From assembly GCA_041395625.1 (NCBI GenBank), contig JAWLAE010000001.1, positions 434,001-498,000 on the forward strand: a stretch of DNA of 64,000 nucleotides, written 5' to 3'. Below, one piece after another: positions 9,673 through 20,108 of the stretch. The notes under the pieces were generated by a model. It did no database searches. It was not told where the DNA came from and saw nothing but the letters and a program-made list of their open reading frames with translations. Source of the DNA: CADEED01 sp041395625 (GTDB lineage: Bacteria; Pseudomonadota; Gammaproteobacteria; Steroidobacterales; Steroidobacteraceae). A program made the position numbers and the translations under genes. Numbering within the stretch: the first letter of the stretch is position 1; the number at the start of each line of letters is the position of its first letter.

Positions 9673-10055
9673 GCGCGTTATCGACGAGCGAGCGCGAGAG
9701 CCTCGCCCGAATGCTGAGTGAGCGCAAGGAGCCCCTGCGCGACGAAATTCGTGCGGGCTTGAAGCGCATGCGCTCTGAGGGCTATGAGGAGCTCCTGTCT
9801 GGGACATCGGACGCGGGCGACCGGTCGGTGGCCAAGCTGCTGACCGACGTCAACAACGCGGAAGTGGTGCGTGACGCGGCCGAATTGCAGGATATTTTCG
9901 CGGCCGAGGCTCGCCTTGCGACGGGCGCTTACGGTGTGTGCATCGATTGTGACGCGCCTATCCTGTACACGCGTCTCGTCGTGTATCCGACCGCAAAGCG
10001 CTGCCTGCGCTGCCAGCAGATCCGCGAGACCAGCCGCGCCCCGTCCGTGCGTTAG
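9669..10055 (+). CDS. DksA/TraR-type C4 zinc-finger protein
   Basis: This 128-residue protein has an N-terminal helical region (SERESLARMLSERKEPLRDEI) and the C-terminal zinc finger CIDCDAPILYTRL...CLRCQQIRE with C-x2-C-x17-C-x2-C spacing, as in DksA/TraR proteins. These insert a coiled coil into the RNA polymerase secondary channel and modulate the ppGpp response. The GTG start at 9669 overlaps the TGA of the preceding CBS fragment (GTGA), and no independent ribosome-binding site is obvious, so translation is probably coupled. The open frame continues upstream to 9561 but without family likeness. The DxxDxA tip of classical DksA is not obvious, so it is a DksA-like paralogue. Confidence 0.82.
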   Translation: MSALSTSERESLARMLSERKEPLRDEIRAGLKRMRSEGYEELLSGTSDAGDRSVAKLLTDVNNAEVVRDAAELQDIFAAEARLATGAYGVCIDCDAPILYTRLVVYPTAKRCLRCQQIRETSRAPSVR

Positions 10056-10327
10056 CTCGCAGATCTCGGCGATGCCGGAAGCATGGGCTCGCTGTTGCGG
10101 CGGCGATCCCACATTCCGCCCGACGCTGATCGCTTCGACAAAAGCGTCCGATGCCGTTGCGCGGTTGCCAAAGTCGTTAGGCATCAAGATCTGGACGTAC
10201 GGTGAGGCGGAAACTGCCAACTCCTCACGCGGTGCCGGCAATGCTGCGGGTCAATACGTTTGTTCCCCAGTGGTCTTCCACATCCCTTGGCGTATGGTTA
10301 GCCGTTACCTTCGCGAGAGGACTCGAT

Positions 10328-10831
10328 ATGGTCAACGCCGTTTCCGACAGCCTGGCCGCGCTGTATCAGTCGCTCAAGCAGTTCAATGCGGATGTTCGCA
10401 AAGACCGACGCCTGGCGGTGCCTCCGGCGGATTCCGTTACGGTTCACAGCGCACAATGCGGAAGTCGCCTCACCCTTGATGCACGCATTGAAGGTAACCG
10501 GATACGTGAAATCGGCTATCGGGTGCGCGCCTGCGCGCTGGGGCAGGCTACCACCGCCATCGTCGCACGACGCGCGCCGGGGTTGGACGCGGCGGCGTTG
10601 CGGCGGGTCGGCGCCCAGTTGCAGGCGATTCTTGCTGGCTGCGCGACGCAGTGCGAATGGCCGGAAATGGAAATGTTCACACTGATCAAGAGCGTCCCGT
10701 CGCGCCATGGATCGGCAATGCTGCCGTTTCATGCCTTGGAGCAGCTTTTCGATCGAGCCAGTGTGTTGCAGCCCGATGGTCTGCGACTGTCAGTCCCGAG
10801 GCGGGACATTGAAGGAGCACGGAATTCATGA
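10328..10831 (+). CDS. NifU/IscU-like Fe-S scaffold protein, third Cys replaced
   Basis: This 167-residue protein resembles the NifU N-terminal/IscU fold: Cys44 in AQCGSRLTL and Cys69 in RVRACALGQATTAIV align with the first two cluster ligands. The third ligand region, normally like SR.KCATLPWHTL, reads SRHGSAMLPFHAL, with Ser129 where Cys is expected; two extra Cys (105, 109) occur in GCATQC. GAGAGG precedes the ATG at 10328; the open frame extends upstream to 10202 without likeness. Its end overlaps the SQR-like gene by 4 nt (ATGA), so the two are co-translated. The role is probably sulfur or Fe-S handling with the flavoprotein. The 272 bases before it (10056-10327) show no convincing gene. 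Confidence 0.78.
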   Translation: MVNAVSDSLAALYQSLKQFNADVRKDRRLAVPPADSVTVHSAQCGSRLTLDARIEGNRIREIGYRVRACALGQATTAIVARRAPGLDAAALRRVGAQLQAILAGCATQCEWPEMEMFTLIKSVPSRHGSAMLPFHALEQLFDRASVLQPDGLRLSVPRRDIEGARNS

Positions 10832-12021
10832 GCATTCAAGACATCATCGTCGTTGGTGGAGGAATTGGCGGCACCATGACGGCTAACAACCTTGTCGCCA
10901 AGTTGTATCCGGAAATCCGTGCCGGCAAAGCGCGCGTCAGCCTGATTTCCAACAATCCATGGCACTATTACAAACCGGCCTTCATGTACGTCGCTTTCGG
11001 CATGTTCTACAAGAACGAACTGCGCCGGCCATTGCACTCGTTGCTGCGACCAGAGGTGAACCTGCTGCTGGACGAGGTAGAGGGTTTCGATTTCAAAGCC
11101 AGTCGTTTGCGGCTGGGCTCAGGCAATGATCACCGGTACGACTACTTGGTCGTGTCCACTGGCTGCATTCCGTCGCCGGAGCGCATTCCCGGACTGCAGG
11201 AGGCGGGCGACCATTTCTATCAACACGATCCTGCCATGCAGTTATACCGCAAGCTCAGCACAATCGAGAGCGGTCGCATCTTCATCGGCGTGACATTCCC
11301 CAAGACGGCCAACGTCCCCCACCAGTGCGGTATCGCACCGATGGAAACCACACTCATGCTGGATGATTTCTTGCGGCGCCGCGGTGTGCGCGAGAAGATC
11401 GAGATTCTCTACACGTATCCGACCGTCGCTCAGCTGTTGCGCAATTGCCTGTTTCTGCAGCGACCAGTGGGTGAGGCGTTGCCCAGCGTTTTCGCATCCA
11501 AGGACATCCGCTACCAACGCGGTTTCACCTTGGCCCGCGTGGATCCGGAGACCAAGGTCGCGCACTCAGAGGAAGGCGAGTCGGTTGAGTTCGATATTCT
11601 GATGCAGACGCCGCCGATTCGTGCAGTAGATGCGGTGCTCGCCTCGGGAGTTTCGCAGGCGGCCAACGATGAGGGTTGGCTACCGACGGACCGCGACACA
11701 CTACAGCTGGAAGGCTTCCCCAATACGTTCGTAATGGGAGACACGGTCGACCTGCCAATCAGCAAAGCCGGTGGTAGTTGCCACAACCAGTCGCCGGTCA
11801 TTTGCGACAACATCGCAGGGCTGATGCGCGTGGGTGACACGGTCGCTACCTACGACGGCAAGGTGCAGGCTATCGCGCAAATGGGACTAGAGGCGGGGAT
11901 GCCTCTCTGGTACGACTACGATTCGGACGTGATTCCGACGCCGGCGACCAAGATCGGCGGGCTGATGCGCAAGGCGTTCAACCGCGGCGTTTATTGGTCC
12001 GTGGCCCGTGGTCTCATCTAA
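10828..12021 (+). CDS. Sulfide:quinone-oxidoreductase-like FAD protein
   Basis: This 397-residue flavoprotein of the pyridine-nucleotide-disulfide superfamily starts with the FAD-binding VVGGGIGGTMTANNL (residues 8-22). STGCIPSPERIPG carries Cys113, PHQCGIAP carries Cys167, and GDTVDLPISKAGGSCHNQ holds both the second FAD motif and a third Cys near residue 315; three such Cys are typical of SQR enzymes that oxidise sulfide and pass electrons to quinone at the membrane. It overlaps the NifU-like gene by 4 nt and is followed 17 nt later by a DUF1641 gene, a common partner. The substrate could be sulfide or another persulfide donor. Confidence 0.82.
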   Translation: MSIQDIIVVGGGIGGTMTANNLVAKLYPEIRAGKARVSLISNNPWHYYKPAFMYVAFGMFYKNELRRPLHSLLRPEVNLLLDEVEGFDFKASRLRLGSGNDHRYDYLVVSTGCIPSPERIPGLQEAGDHFYQHDPAMQLYRKLSTIESGRIFIGVTFPKTANVPHQCGIAPMETTLMLDDFLRRRGVREKIEILYTYPTVAQLLRNCLFLQRPVGEALPSVFASKDIRYQRGFTLARVDPETKVAHSEEGESVEFDILMQTPPIRAVDAVLASGVSQAANDEGWLPTDRDTLQLEGFPNTFVMGDTVDLPISKAGGSCHNQSPVICDNIAGLMRVGDTVATYDGKVQAIAQMGLEAGMPLWYDYDSDVIPTPATKIGGLMRKAFNRGVYWSVARGLI

Positions 12022-12038
12022 CTAGGGGTACACAGCAG

Positions 12039-12479
12039 ATGAACACCCAACTCGCTTACAAAGAAACTCTCAACTCGTTGCTGCAGAATGATCCGCAGTT
12101 GAACGATCCGGCTACTCTCGAGGGCATATCATCGCTGCTCGGGAAGCTCGCACCGCTGGTGCAGGGTCAACGGCTGCACAACTTGGTCGACCTGCTCTCG
12201 GCGCTGTCGGATGTGGTGGACATGACGGATGACGCCATGGTTCAGAAAATGATGAGAACCTACGAAGACTTGGCGGCTGGCGCATTCAGCCTCGCCAATC
12301 TGTCGCGCTTCGCCGCCGCCCACGCCGGTAGCGAAGAACAGCCACCTACAGCGTGGCAGGCGTTGCGACGGCTCAACAGTGATGCGGATGCCAGACGCGG
12401 TCTGGCAATGATGCTGGCCATGCTCAGCCAGCTGGGTCGCCAGGCTCGATTGGGAGCCATGGCGTTGCCTGAGGACTAA
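12039..12479 (+). CDS. DUF1641-type helical protein
   Basis: A 146-residue soluble, all-alpha-looking protein with the pattern TLEGISSLLGKLAPLVQGQRLHNLVDLLSALSD and, near the C-terminus, RRGLAMMLAMLSQLGRQA. This leucine-rich repeat-like layout is that of DUF1641 proteins, which are often encoded beside SQR-like flavoproteins or formate dehydrogenases. No function is established. The ATG at 12039 lies 17 nt after the SQR-like stop and it is the last gene of that run. The frame is open back to 11994, but that part overlaps the flavoprotein. Confidence 0.7.
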   Translation: MNTQLAYKETLNSLLQNDPQLNDPATLEGISSLLGKLAPLVQGQRLHNLVDLLSALSDVVDMTDDAMVQKMMRTYEDLAAGAFSLANLSRFAAAHAGSEEQPPTAWQALRRLNSDADARRGLAMMLAMLSQLGRQARLGAMALPED

Positions 12480-12604
12480 CTAACTCGACCACGGATCACG
12501 CGGTGACTACGGTTGCCGCTCGGGACGATGAATCTGGCGCTGCGTGTTCTACGCTCGCGAGTCGCTGCTGACCGTATCGGTCATTGTGCGTGTAGTGCGC
12601 ACAC

Positions 12605-12673
12605 CAAAAAAACCTGCGACCGGGTTTGATGGTCACACGTCGGGGGCGAATCGCTAACCACCCGGTCGCAGGT
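12605..12673 (-). terminator. Rho-independent terminator for minus-strand transcripts
   Basis: ACCTGCGACCGGGT (12612-12625) and ACCCGGTCGCAGGT (12660-12673) form a perfect 14-bp stem with a 34-nt loop. Read on the minus strand the stem is followed by seven T (complement of A at 12605-12611), the form of an intrinsic terminator. It lies downstream of the HdeD remnant on that strand. The long loop is unusual. Apart from this and the hairpin at 12714, I see no gene between 12480 and 12876. Confidence 0.6.
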
Positions 12674-12713
12674 CTGGAAATTGGGTTGCTATCTTGGCGG
12701 AGCCCCGCTCAAA

Positions 12714-12741
12714 GGTCTCTACGTGTTGCCACGTAGAGACC
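12714..12741. repeat. Perfect 12-bp hairpin in a gene-poor stretch
   Basis: GGTCTCTACGTG (12714-12725), TTGC loop, CACGTAGAGACC (12730-12741): a perfect 12-bp inverted repeat with a tetraloop. It has no T-run on either strand, so it is not an ordinary terminator. The CTACGT core recalls the palindrome in the shared promoter module, but the architecture differs. It could be a protein-binding site, a transcript-stabilising hairpin, or a scar of a mobile element. Confidence 0.5.
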
Positions 12742-12876
12742 AGTGAAAGTAGAAAAGACGCTCGATATCCCGGCACTGGCTCGGTGTCAGATCCTCGCTT
12801 ACGAACCGCTCGAGCGCGGACGGAGAGGATCGATTGTGCAGGTCGCGCGACGTCGAGCCTCATGGCCAGGCACGGC

Positions 12877-13110
12877 TCATCTCGCCAACCCAAGGTCGCG
12901 CCCTCGTTTGCCGGCTCTGCGCAAGCGGAATGCGAACATGATGAGCCAAGAGCCGAGAATGATGGCCCAGATACCAATCAACCAAACCAGGTACAGAGTT
13001 CCTACCGCCGGCATCGCAATCAAGAGACCACCGAACAGGATCGACAGGATGCCACCGAGACCAAGCAGCCATTCGCCCACTAGCTCTTTGCGTAGCTGGA
13101 TGGCGGCGGC
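12877..13110 (-). pseudogene. HdeD (DUF308) C-terminal remnant
   Basis: Minus-strand codons read AAAIQLRKELVGEWLLGLGG, then ILSILFGGLLIAMPAVG, LYLVWLIGIWAIILG and FAFRLRRA before a TGA at 12877-12879. This is the last third of an HdeD-family acid-resistance membrane protein (RLRKEI.GEWLL...AFRLR). The frame opens after a stop at 13171-13173, but residues before AIQLRKEL do not resemble HdeD, so the N-terminal four or so helices are gone. A GTG at 13080 could start a 67-residue two-helix peptide. From 13111 to 13341 I see no other gene. Confidence 0.7.
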
Positions 13111-13341
13111 GTACGGGAATTCGCTCTTACCCGTAGCGACCTGTGGCCGTCCACACTTGCCGTCTGGCCGTCATGGGGTGGCTGGCCGAGGCGTGTTGGG
13201 CGACTTCGTGGCCTTGTTGCTGGTATCGCACCGCAGCGTCGTAGATACTTGGCTCGTCAATCAAGCTGCAAGACTGACAAGTATGTCTCTACAGGTTCCG
13301 GTCTGCTGTGCACTGATCGACCATCGCTCCGGACAGCTGCA

Positions 13342-14595
13342 ATGAAGCCAACGTTGACCAAGGTCACCGCCTTGTTGTTCGGCGTGGCAATTCTCTTAAC
13401 AGGCCAAGGGCTGCAGGGCACGCTGATCCCAACACGGGCGGCGCTGGAGAACTTCCCGACCGCAACTATTGGCGCAATCGGTGCCGCGTATTTCCTGGGT
13501 TTCACGATCGGATGTCTGCGCGGCGGCTTACTCCTGCGCTCTGTAGGACATGTACGCGTATTCGCTGCCATGACCGCTGCAGCGTCAGCTGCGCCGCTAA
13601 TACTTGGGCTGTGGCCCGATCCGTGGTTGTGGGCGCTGCTGCGCTTTCTGACGGGCTTTTGTTTCGCCGTACTTTATGTGGTCATCGAGAGCTGGCTGAA
13701 CGGGTGCACTACCAATGAGACGCGAGGCGGAGTCTTCTCGATCTATGTGTTCATTACGCTAACGGTAATGGTGCTGGGTCAGTTGATGATGCTCTTGTAC
13801 GATCCGCGCGAGCTGGAACTGTTCGTGGTCGCCTCGATTCTCGTGTCGTCAGCGTTGATCCCGGTGGTTCTGTCGCGATCCGATGCACCAAAGAAGCCAT
13901 CGGTTGTGCGCCCAAATTTGCGTCGCTTGTTTGAGATCTCGCCGTCGGGCGCCACCAGCTGTTTTGCCGCTGGGCTGACTAACGGTTCTTTCTGGGCGAT
14001 CTCGGCAATTTTTGCGTCACAGGTCACCGGCAACACCGATTCCGCCGCATGGTACATGACCAGTGGTGTGATCGGCGGCGCGATTTGTCAGTGGCCGCTC
14101 GGTCTTCTGTCCGATCGCTTGGACCGGCGCCGGCTGTTGGCCGTCATTGCGCTCGGCGCTGGAATCGTCGGCATGGTGATTGCCGTGATGTGGGCGAGGG
14201 TACCCGAATTTTCATTGATGTTGCTCGGTGCGTTGTGGGGAGGCATGGCGTTTCCGCTGTATTCGGTCGCGGTGGCACTCACTAACGATTTCGCGAGACA
14301 CGACGAATACGTACAGGTGTCGAGCGGCTTGTTGCTGGTGTTTGGTGTCGGCGCCGTCGCAGGTCCATTGATTGCAGCGCTATCGATGAGCGCATGGGGG
14401 CCCGGCGGGCTCTATGTTTTTAGCAGCGCAATTCACATGTTGCTATTCGGCTATGTGGGTATACGTGCATTGAAGCGACTACCGGTGCCGATTGAACATC
14501 GGAGCGACTTCGGTCATGCTCTGAAAAGCGCACAGACGGCGTCGGCTGTCTACGAAGTCGATGATGAGACCGAAGAGTCGCTGGACTCCACTTGA
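13342..14595 (+). CDS. MFS transporter (YcaD/TsgA-like)
   Basis: This 417-residue inner-membrane carrier has about 12 hydrophobic segments. Family features include the N-terminal GVAILLTGQGLQGTLIPTR, the loop RSVGHVRVF, GFCFAVLYVVIESWLN and, between the halves, PLGLLSDRLDRRR (MFS signature). The VIESWLN motif and overall form resemble YcaD-type carriers, whose substrates are unknown. The ATG at 13342 is preferred because it starts at the first membrane helix; the frame is open to 13249 and the ribosome-binding site is weak. The acidic C-tail overlaps the converging PAP2 gene by 46 bp. Confidence 0.82.
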   Translation: MKPTLTKVTALLFGVAILLTGQGLQGTLIPTRAALENFPTATIGAIGAAYFLGFTIGCLRGGLLLRSVGHVRVFAAMTAAASAAPLILGLWPDPWLWALLRFLTGFCFAVLYVVIESWLNGCTTNETRGGVFSIYVFITLTVMVLGQLMMLLYDPRELELFVVASILVSSALIPVVLSRSDAPKKPSVVRPNLRRLFEISPSGATSCFAAGLTNGSFWAISAIFASQVTGNTDSAAWYMTSGVIGGAICQWPLGLLSDRLDRRRLLAVIALGAGIVGMVIAVMWARVPEFSLMLLGALWGGMAFPLYSVAVALTNDFARHDEYVQVSSGLLLVFGVGAVAGPLIAALSMSAWGPGGLYVFSSAIHMLLFGYVGIRALKRLPVPIEHRSDFGHALKSAQTASAVYEVDDETEESLDST

Positions 14596-15338
14596 TGGCA
14601 GTTACGACCCGAATCAAGCGACTGATTCAGACGTAGTACGGTATAAGCACCACCGACCGTACCCCAACATGCGAAAGCCAGCCAGAAGATGCCTGGATGA
14701 AGCCGGTGGCTATGGCCGTTCAGCACGAGGCTGCTGAGCGCAGCTGCGAATAGTGCGAGGCAAAGCCCTGCGACGACGTCGCTTGGCCAATGAGCCAGCA
14801 GATAGATGCGCGATCCACCAATCAAAAGCGCGAGCGCGAGCAATATGGCCACTATGGCTCTGCGCATAGGCGGAGCAAGCGTATGGTGTGCCAGCCAAAG
14901 CAAGACCAGCAACATCGCAGCGCCATTGGCGGCGTGGCCGCTGGGAAAACTGAATGCCGATAGTCCGCCATACAGGTCAGCGATCGGGCGAGAGCGATAC
15001 GTCAGCCACTTGATGCCCTGAACGAGTCCAGCACAACCCACCAGCAGGAATGCGCTTGCCAGCGCTAGCCGTCGGTGCGCTGTCGCAAATATCAAAAGAA
15101 CGATGAGCACGTCGGTGATGACAAGTACACGCGCATCTGCCATCGACGTCGCAACTATCATGATGGCATCGAGCAGGTTGCTGCGTAGTCCCTGAGTCCA
15201 CTGGCTGATGGCACCATCCATCGTGCCAAGTGGTGCCCAGAATTCCACGAGCAGGGCGATCGCAGAAAAGACCAAAGCACTGGTGACGGCGAGCCCAATG
15301 GTTTTACGGGCCTTGCCGTTCAACCGGTATGTCTGCAA
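14550..15338 (-). CDS. PAP2-family membrane phosphatase
   Basis: A 262-residue integral membrane protein with the three acid-phosphatase motifs: KWLTYRSRP (K-x6-RP), FPSGHA (PSGH) and SRIYLLAHWPSDVVAG (SR-x5-H-x3-D). Such enzymes remove phosphate from lipid phosphates such as undecaprenyl pyrophosphate or phosphatidate on the periplasmic face. About six membrane helices are visible. The Ser-rich C-terminus (SSDSSVSSSTS) lies in the overlap with the MFS gene and may be a low-complexity consequence of that overlap. A single-gene unit in the orientation of the following aconitase. Confidence 0.85.
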   Translation of the reverse strand: MQTYRLNGKARKTIGLAVTSALVFSAIALLVEFWAPLGTMDGAISQWTQGLRSNLLDAIMIVATSMADARVLVITDVLIVLLIFATAHRRLALASAFLLVGCAGLVQGIKWLTYRSRPIADLYGGLSAFSFPSGHAANGAAMLLVLLWLAHHTLAPPMRRAIVAILLALALLIGGSRIYLLAHWPSDVVAGLCLALFAAALSSLVLNGHSHRLHPGIFWLAFACWGTVGGAYTVLRLNQSLDSGRNCHQVESSDSSVSSSTS

Positions 15339-15388
15339 TCAATCAGTGCGTTGATCATCCGTTGGATGCCATGCAGTTGTTGTACCGG

Positions 15389-18115
<2,727 letters not shown>

Positions 18116-18118
18116 GTG

Positions 18119-18598
18119 CTATTGCGCCAGTTCCTGTGACTGCAGCATCCAGAGGTGCTTTTCGAGCGTTCCGGCCACCCCTATCAGTAGGTCTTCGCTG
18201 ACAGGATCGTGCTTGCCGACGGACGCAATGCTCTTGCGCAGTCCACCGATTGCAGCCGCAAGTCGGTCGGAATAAATGGTCACGATCGATGCCGCCGACT
18301 GCAGTCCTTGCGGAAATCGTTCGAGACGCGACTTTTCGCCCACGACTTTCGCTCGCCCGTCGGGCGATCGACCCAGCGTGGCAATGCGTTCGGCCACGGC
18401 GTCGGACGAAGCCCGAACCGATGCAATGATTTCGTCAAGTTCCAGGTGAACACTGCGGAACTGCGCGCCAATGACGTTCCAGTGAGCCTGCTTGCCTTGC
18501 AAAGTCAGGTCGATGAGGTCACACAGGTTTGCTTGCAGAGCCTCGACTGTCTTGTCGCGGTCCTTGCCGGAAACAATTTCTCGCTTGATTTTGGACAT
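18119..18598 (-). CDS. dps: Dps-family ferritin-like protein
   Basis: A 159-residue DNA-protection/ferroxidase protein. The ferroxidase pattern is present: His39 in QAHWNVIG, His51 and Asp55 in SVHLELDEI, spaced as in E. coli Dps (12 and 4 residues). Dps dodecamers oxidise ferrous iron with peroxide and shield DNA. The ATG at 18598 has GGAG 9 nt upstream and gives MSKIKREI; the open frame extends 21 codons further to 18661 but the extension is Cys/Arg-rich and not family-like. It is followed closely by aconitase. Confidence 0.9.
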   Translation of the reverse strand: MSKIKREIVSGKDRDKTVEALQANLCDLIDLTLQGKQAHWNVIGAQFRSVHLELDEIIASVRASSDAVAERIATLGRSPDGRAKVVGEKSRLERFPQGLQSAASIVTIYSDRLAAAIGGLRKSIASVGKHDPVSEDLLIGVAGTLEKHLWMLQSQELAQ

Positions 18599-18710
18599 GG
18601 TATTTCTCCGTTCGCGGTTGAATGTAGCCTCGTGTGAACATCGACAGCACCTATGGCGCAAGTTGAATCGTCAGAATTAAAGTATGCATTCCTAACATAC
18701 CGTGGGATGT

Positions 18711-19076
18711 CTATTCTGTACAAAGCTCGAGCCTCTCGCCAGAAGTACCATCAGCCATGTGACGGAAAAGGGCGCCCTCAGACCCGGGACCCGCACCTTT
18801 TGTCCACCACTCCAACTCGCCACCAACGTAACGCGCGCCACTGCCGGAAACCGCGCTGTGCATGTTGTAGCTGTCACCCTTGTACTGGATCGTGGCCGAG
18901 TCGGTGGAGGGGTAGGTTGCAGCAATCGTTGCGCCGCTCTCGCACCGATAGATGTGCACGGCAGACGTTGCCGATGCCGCCCCAGGTCGCTGGGCTGCCA
19001 CTTTGTCTTGCGCAGATTTTGCGCAGGCTGAAACGAGCAGGATCGAGGCGAGAGTGCAGGGAACTAAGATCTTGAT
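18711..19076 (-). CDS. MliC-type lysozyme-inhibitor lipoprotein, apparent ATC start
   Basis: The mature part has the MliC/PliC fold pattern: IYRCESGATIAATYPSTDSA, YNMHSAVSGSGARYVGG and a final LELCTE with the paired Cys. The frame continues upstream of the first GTG (19001) through a clear lipoprotein signal (KILVPCTLASILLVSAC, lipobox VSAC). No ATG, GTG or TTG exists at its start; the expected position is ATC (19074-19076), placed 6 nt after GGAG. Starting at GTG would lose the signal. I annotate the ATC start (121 residues). The role is to block host or predator c-type lysozyme at the outer membrane. Confidence 0.72.
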   Translation of the reverse strand: MKILVPCTLASILLVSACAKSAQDKVAAQRPGAASATSAVHIYRCESGATIAATYPSTDSATIQYKGDSYNMHSAVSGSGARYVGGELEWWTKGAGPGSEGALFRHMADGTSGERLELCTE

Positions 19077-19136
19077 GCGATTCTCCGTTCTATTGGTCGG
19101 TGGCCGCGCGAGCGAAGCGGCATGGTTGGTACTGGT

Positions 19137-20036
19137 TCACGACATCGGTTCGGGTTCTCGCGCCGGGCCGGTCGTCGGTGGCAGCGGGATGAACTCGCCG
19201 TTGTCGAGATCGGGCAGCTTCATTCGCCCGGCCACCCAGTCCTCGCGCGCCTGGTCGATGCGTTCCTTTGACGAGGAGACGAAGTTCCAGTCGATGTAGC
19301 GCGGTCCCACCGGCTCGCCACCCAGCGCGATGACTACGGTATCACCGCTGGCGGCAATGGTCGCGGCCTTGCCCGGCTTGAGTACCGCCATGACGCCGGC
19401 CTCGATCCGCTGACCATCCAGATCGACCGCGCCATGGGCCACGTAGACAGCGCGCTCGGGGTACTCGGCGGGTAGCGAGGTACGCGCTCCTGCGCGCAGT
19501 TGCCAGTGCACGTAGAACTGGGGCGATTCGGTGCGCACGGGTGACACCACGCCGGACAAACTACCGGCAATCAGCCGACCGACCGTGCCGTCGCCGTCGA
19601 GCACCGGCAGCGTCGCACGGTCGTAGTGCCAGAACCCAGGGTCCATCTCCTCGCGCTCCTGCGGCAGCGCCACCCAGGTCTGGATTCCATCGAGCGGTCC
19701 GCCTTCCCGGCGCAGGCGCTCGAAGCGCTCGGAGTGGGTTATGCCGCGGCCCGAGGTCATCAAATTGATCTCGCCCGGACGCACCACCTGCTCCGATCCC
19801 ACGCTGTCGCGGTGCGTGATCTCGCCGTCGAAAAGGTAGGTGATCGTCGACAGCCCGATATGCGGATGCGGGCGTATGTCCGCCTCGCGCGGCAGTCCCG
19901 GCTGCAGATCCCTGGGGCCCATGCGGTCGAAGAAGATGTAGGGCCCGACCATCCGGCGTTTGGCGTACGGCAGAACGCGGCCGACCTCGAAACTTCCGAG
20001 ATCGCGACGGCGTTGTTTGATGACGAGTTCGATCAC
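19137..20036 (-). CDS. Pirin-family protein
   Basis: A 299-residue cupin with the pirin metal site: His58 and His60 in RPHPHIGLSTITYL and the later ITHSE His/Glu pair in TSGRGITHSERF. The N-terminal cupin is followed by the pirin C-terminal domain (YVAHGAVDLDGQ, LGGEPVGPRYIDWNFVSSSKERI). Some bacterial pirins act as quercetinases or bind pyruvate dehydrogenase; which applies here is not visible. It is in line with, and 72 nt from, the DUF5996 gene. Confidence 0.9.
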   Translation of the reverse strand: MIELVIKQRRRDLGSFEVGRVLPYAKRRMVGPYIFFDRMGPRDLQPGLPREADIRPHPHIGLSTITYLFDGEITHRDSVGSEQVVRPGEINLMTSGRGITHSERFERLRREGGPLDGIQTWVALPQEREEMDPGFWHYDRATLPVLDGDGTVGRLIAGSLSGVVSPVRTESPQFYVHWQLRAGARTSLPAEYPERAVYVAHGAVDLDGQRIEAGVMAVLKPGKAATIAASGDTVVIALGGEPVGPRYIDWNFVSSSKERIDQAREDWVAGRMKLPDLDNGEFIPLPPTTGPAREPEPMS

Positions 20037-20108
20037 GTGGCGGCTCCCGGTTTTGCAGAATCGTGCGAATGACGCTCATTCGTGCCTGGCACCGACCACG
20101 CCGGCACC

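Noticed and set aside
9678..10241. Minus-strand frame over the DksA-like gene and the following gap
   Set aside because: The DksA-like zinc finger is on the plus strand; the extra part in 10056-10241 has no recognisable domain.
12605..12673. Integron attC site or insertion-sequence end
   Set aside because: The 14-bp stem has no attC core sites and no flanking transposase or direct repeats; the T-run on the minus strand fits a terminator.
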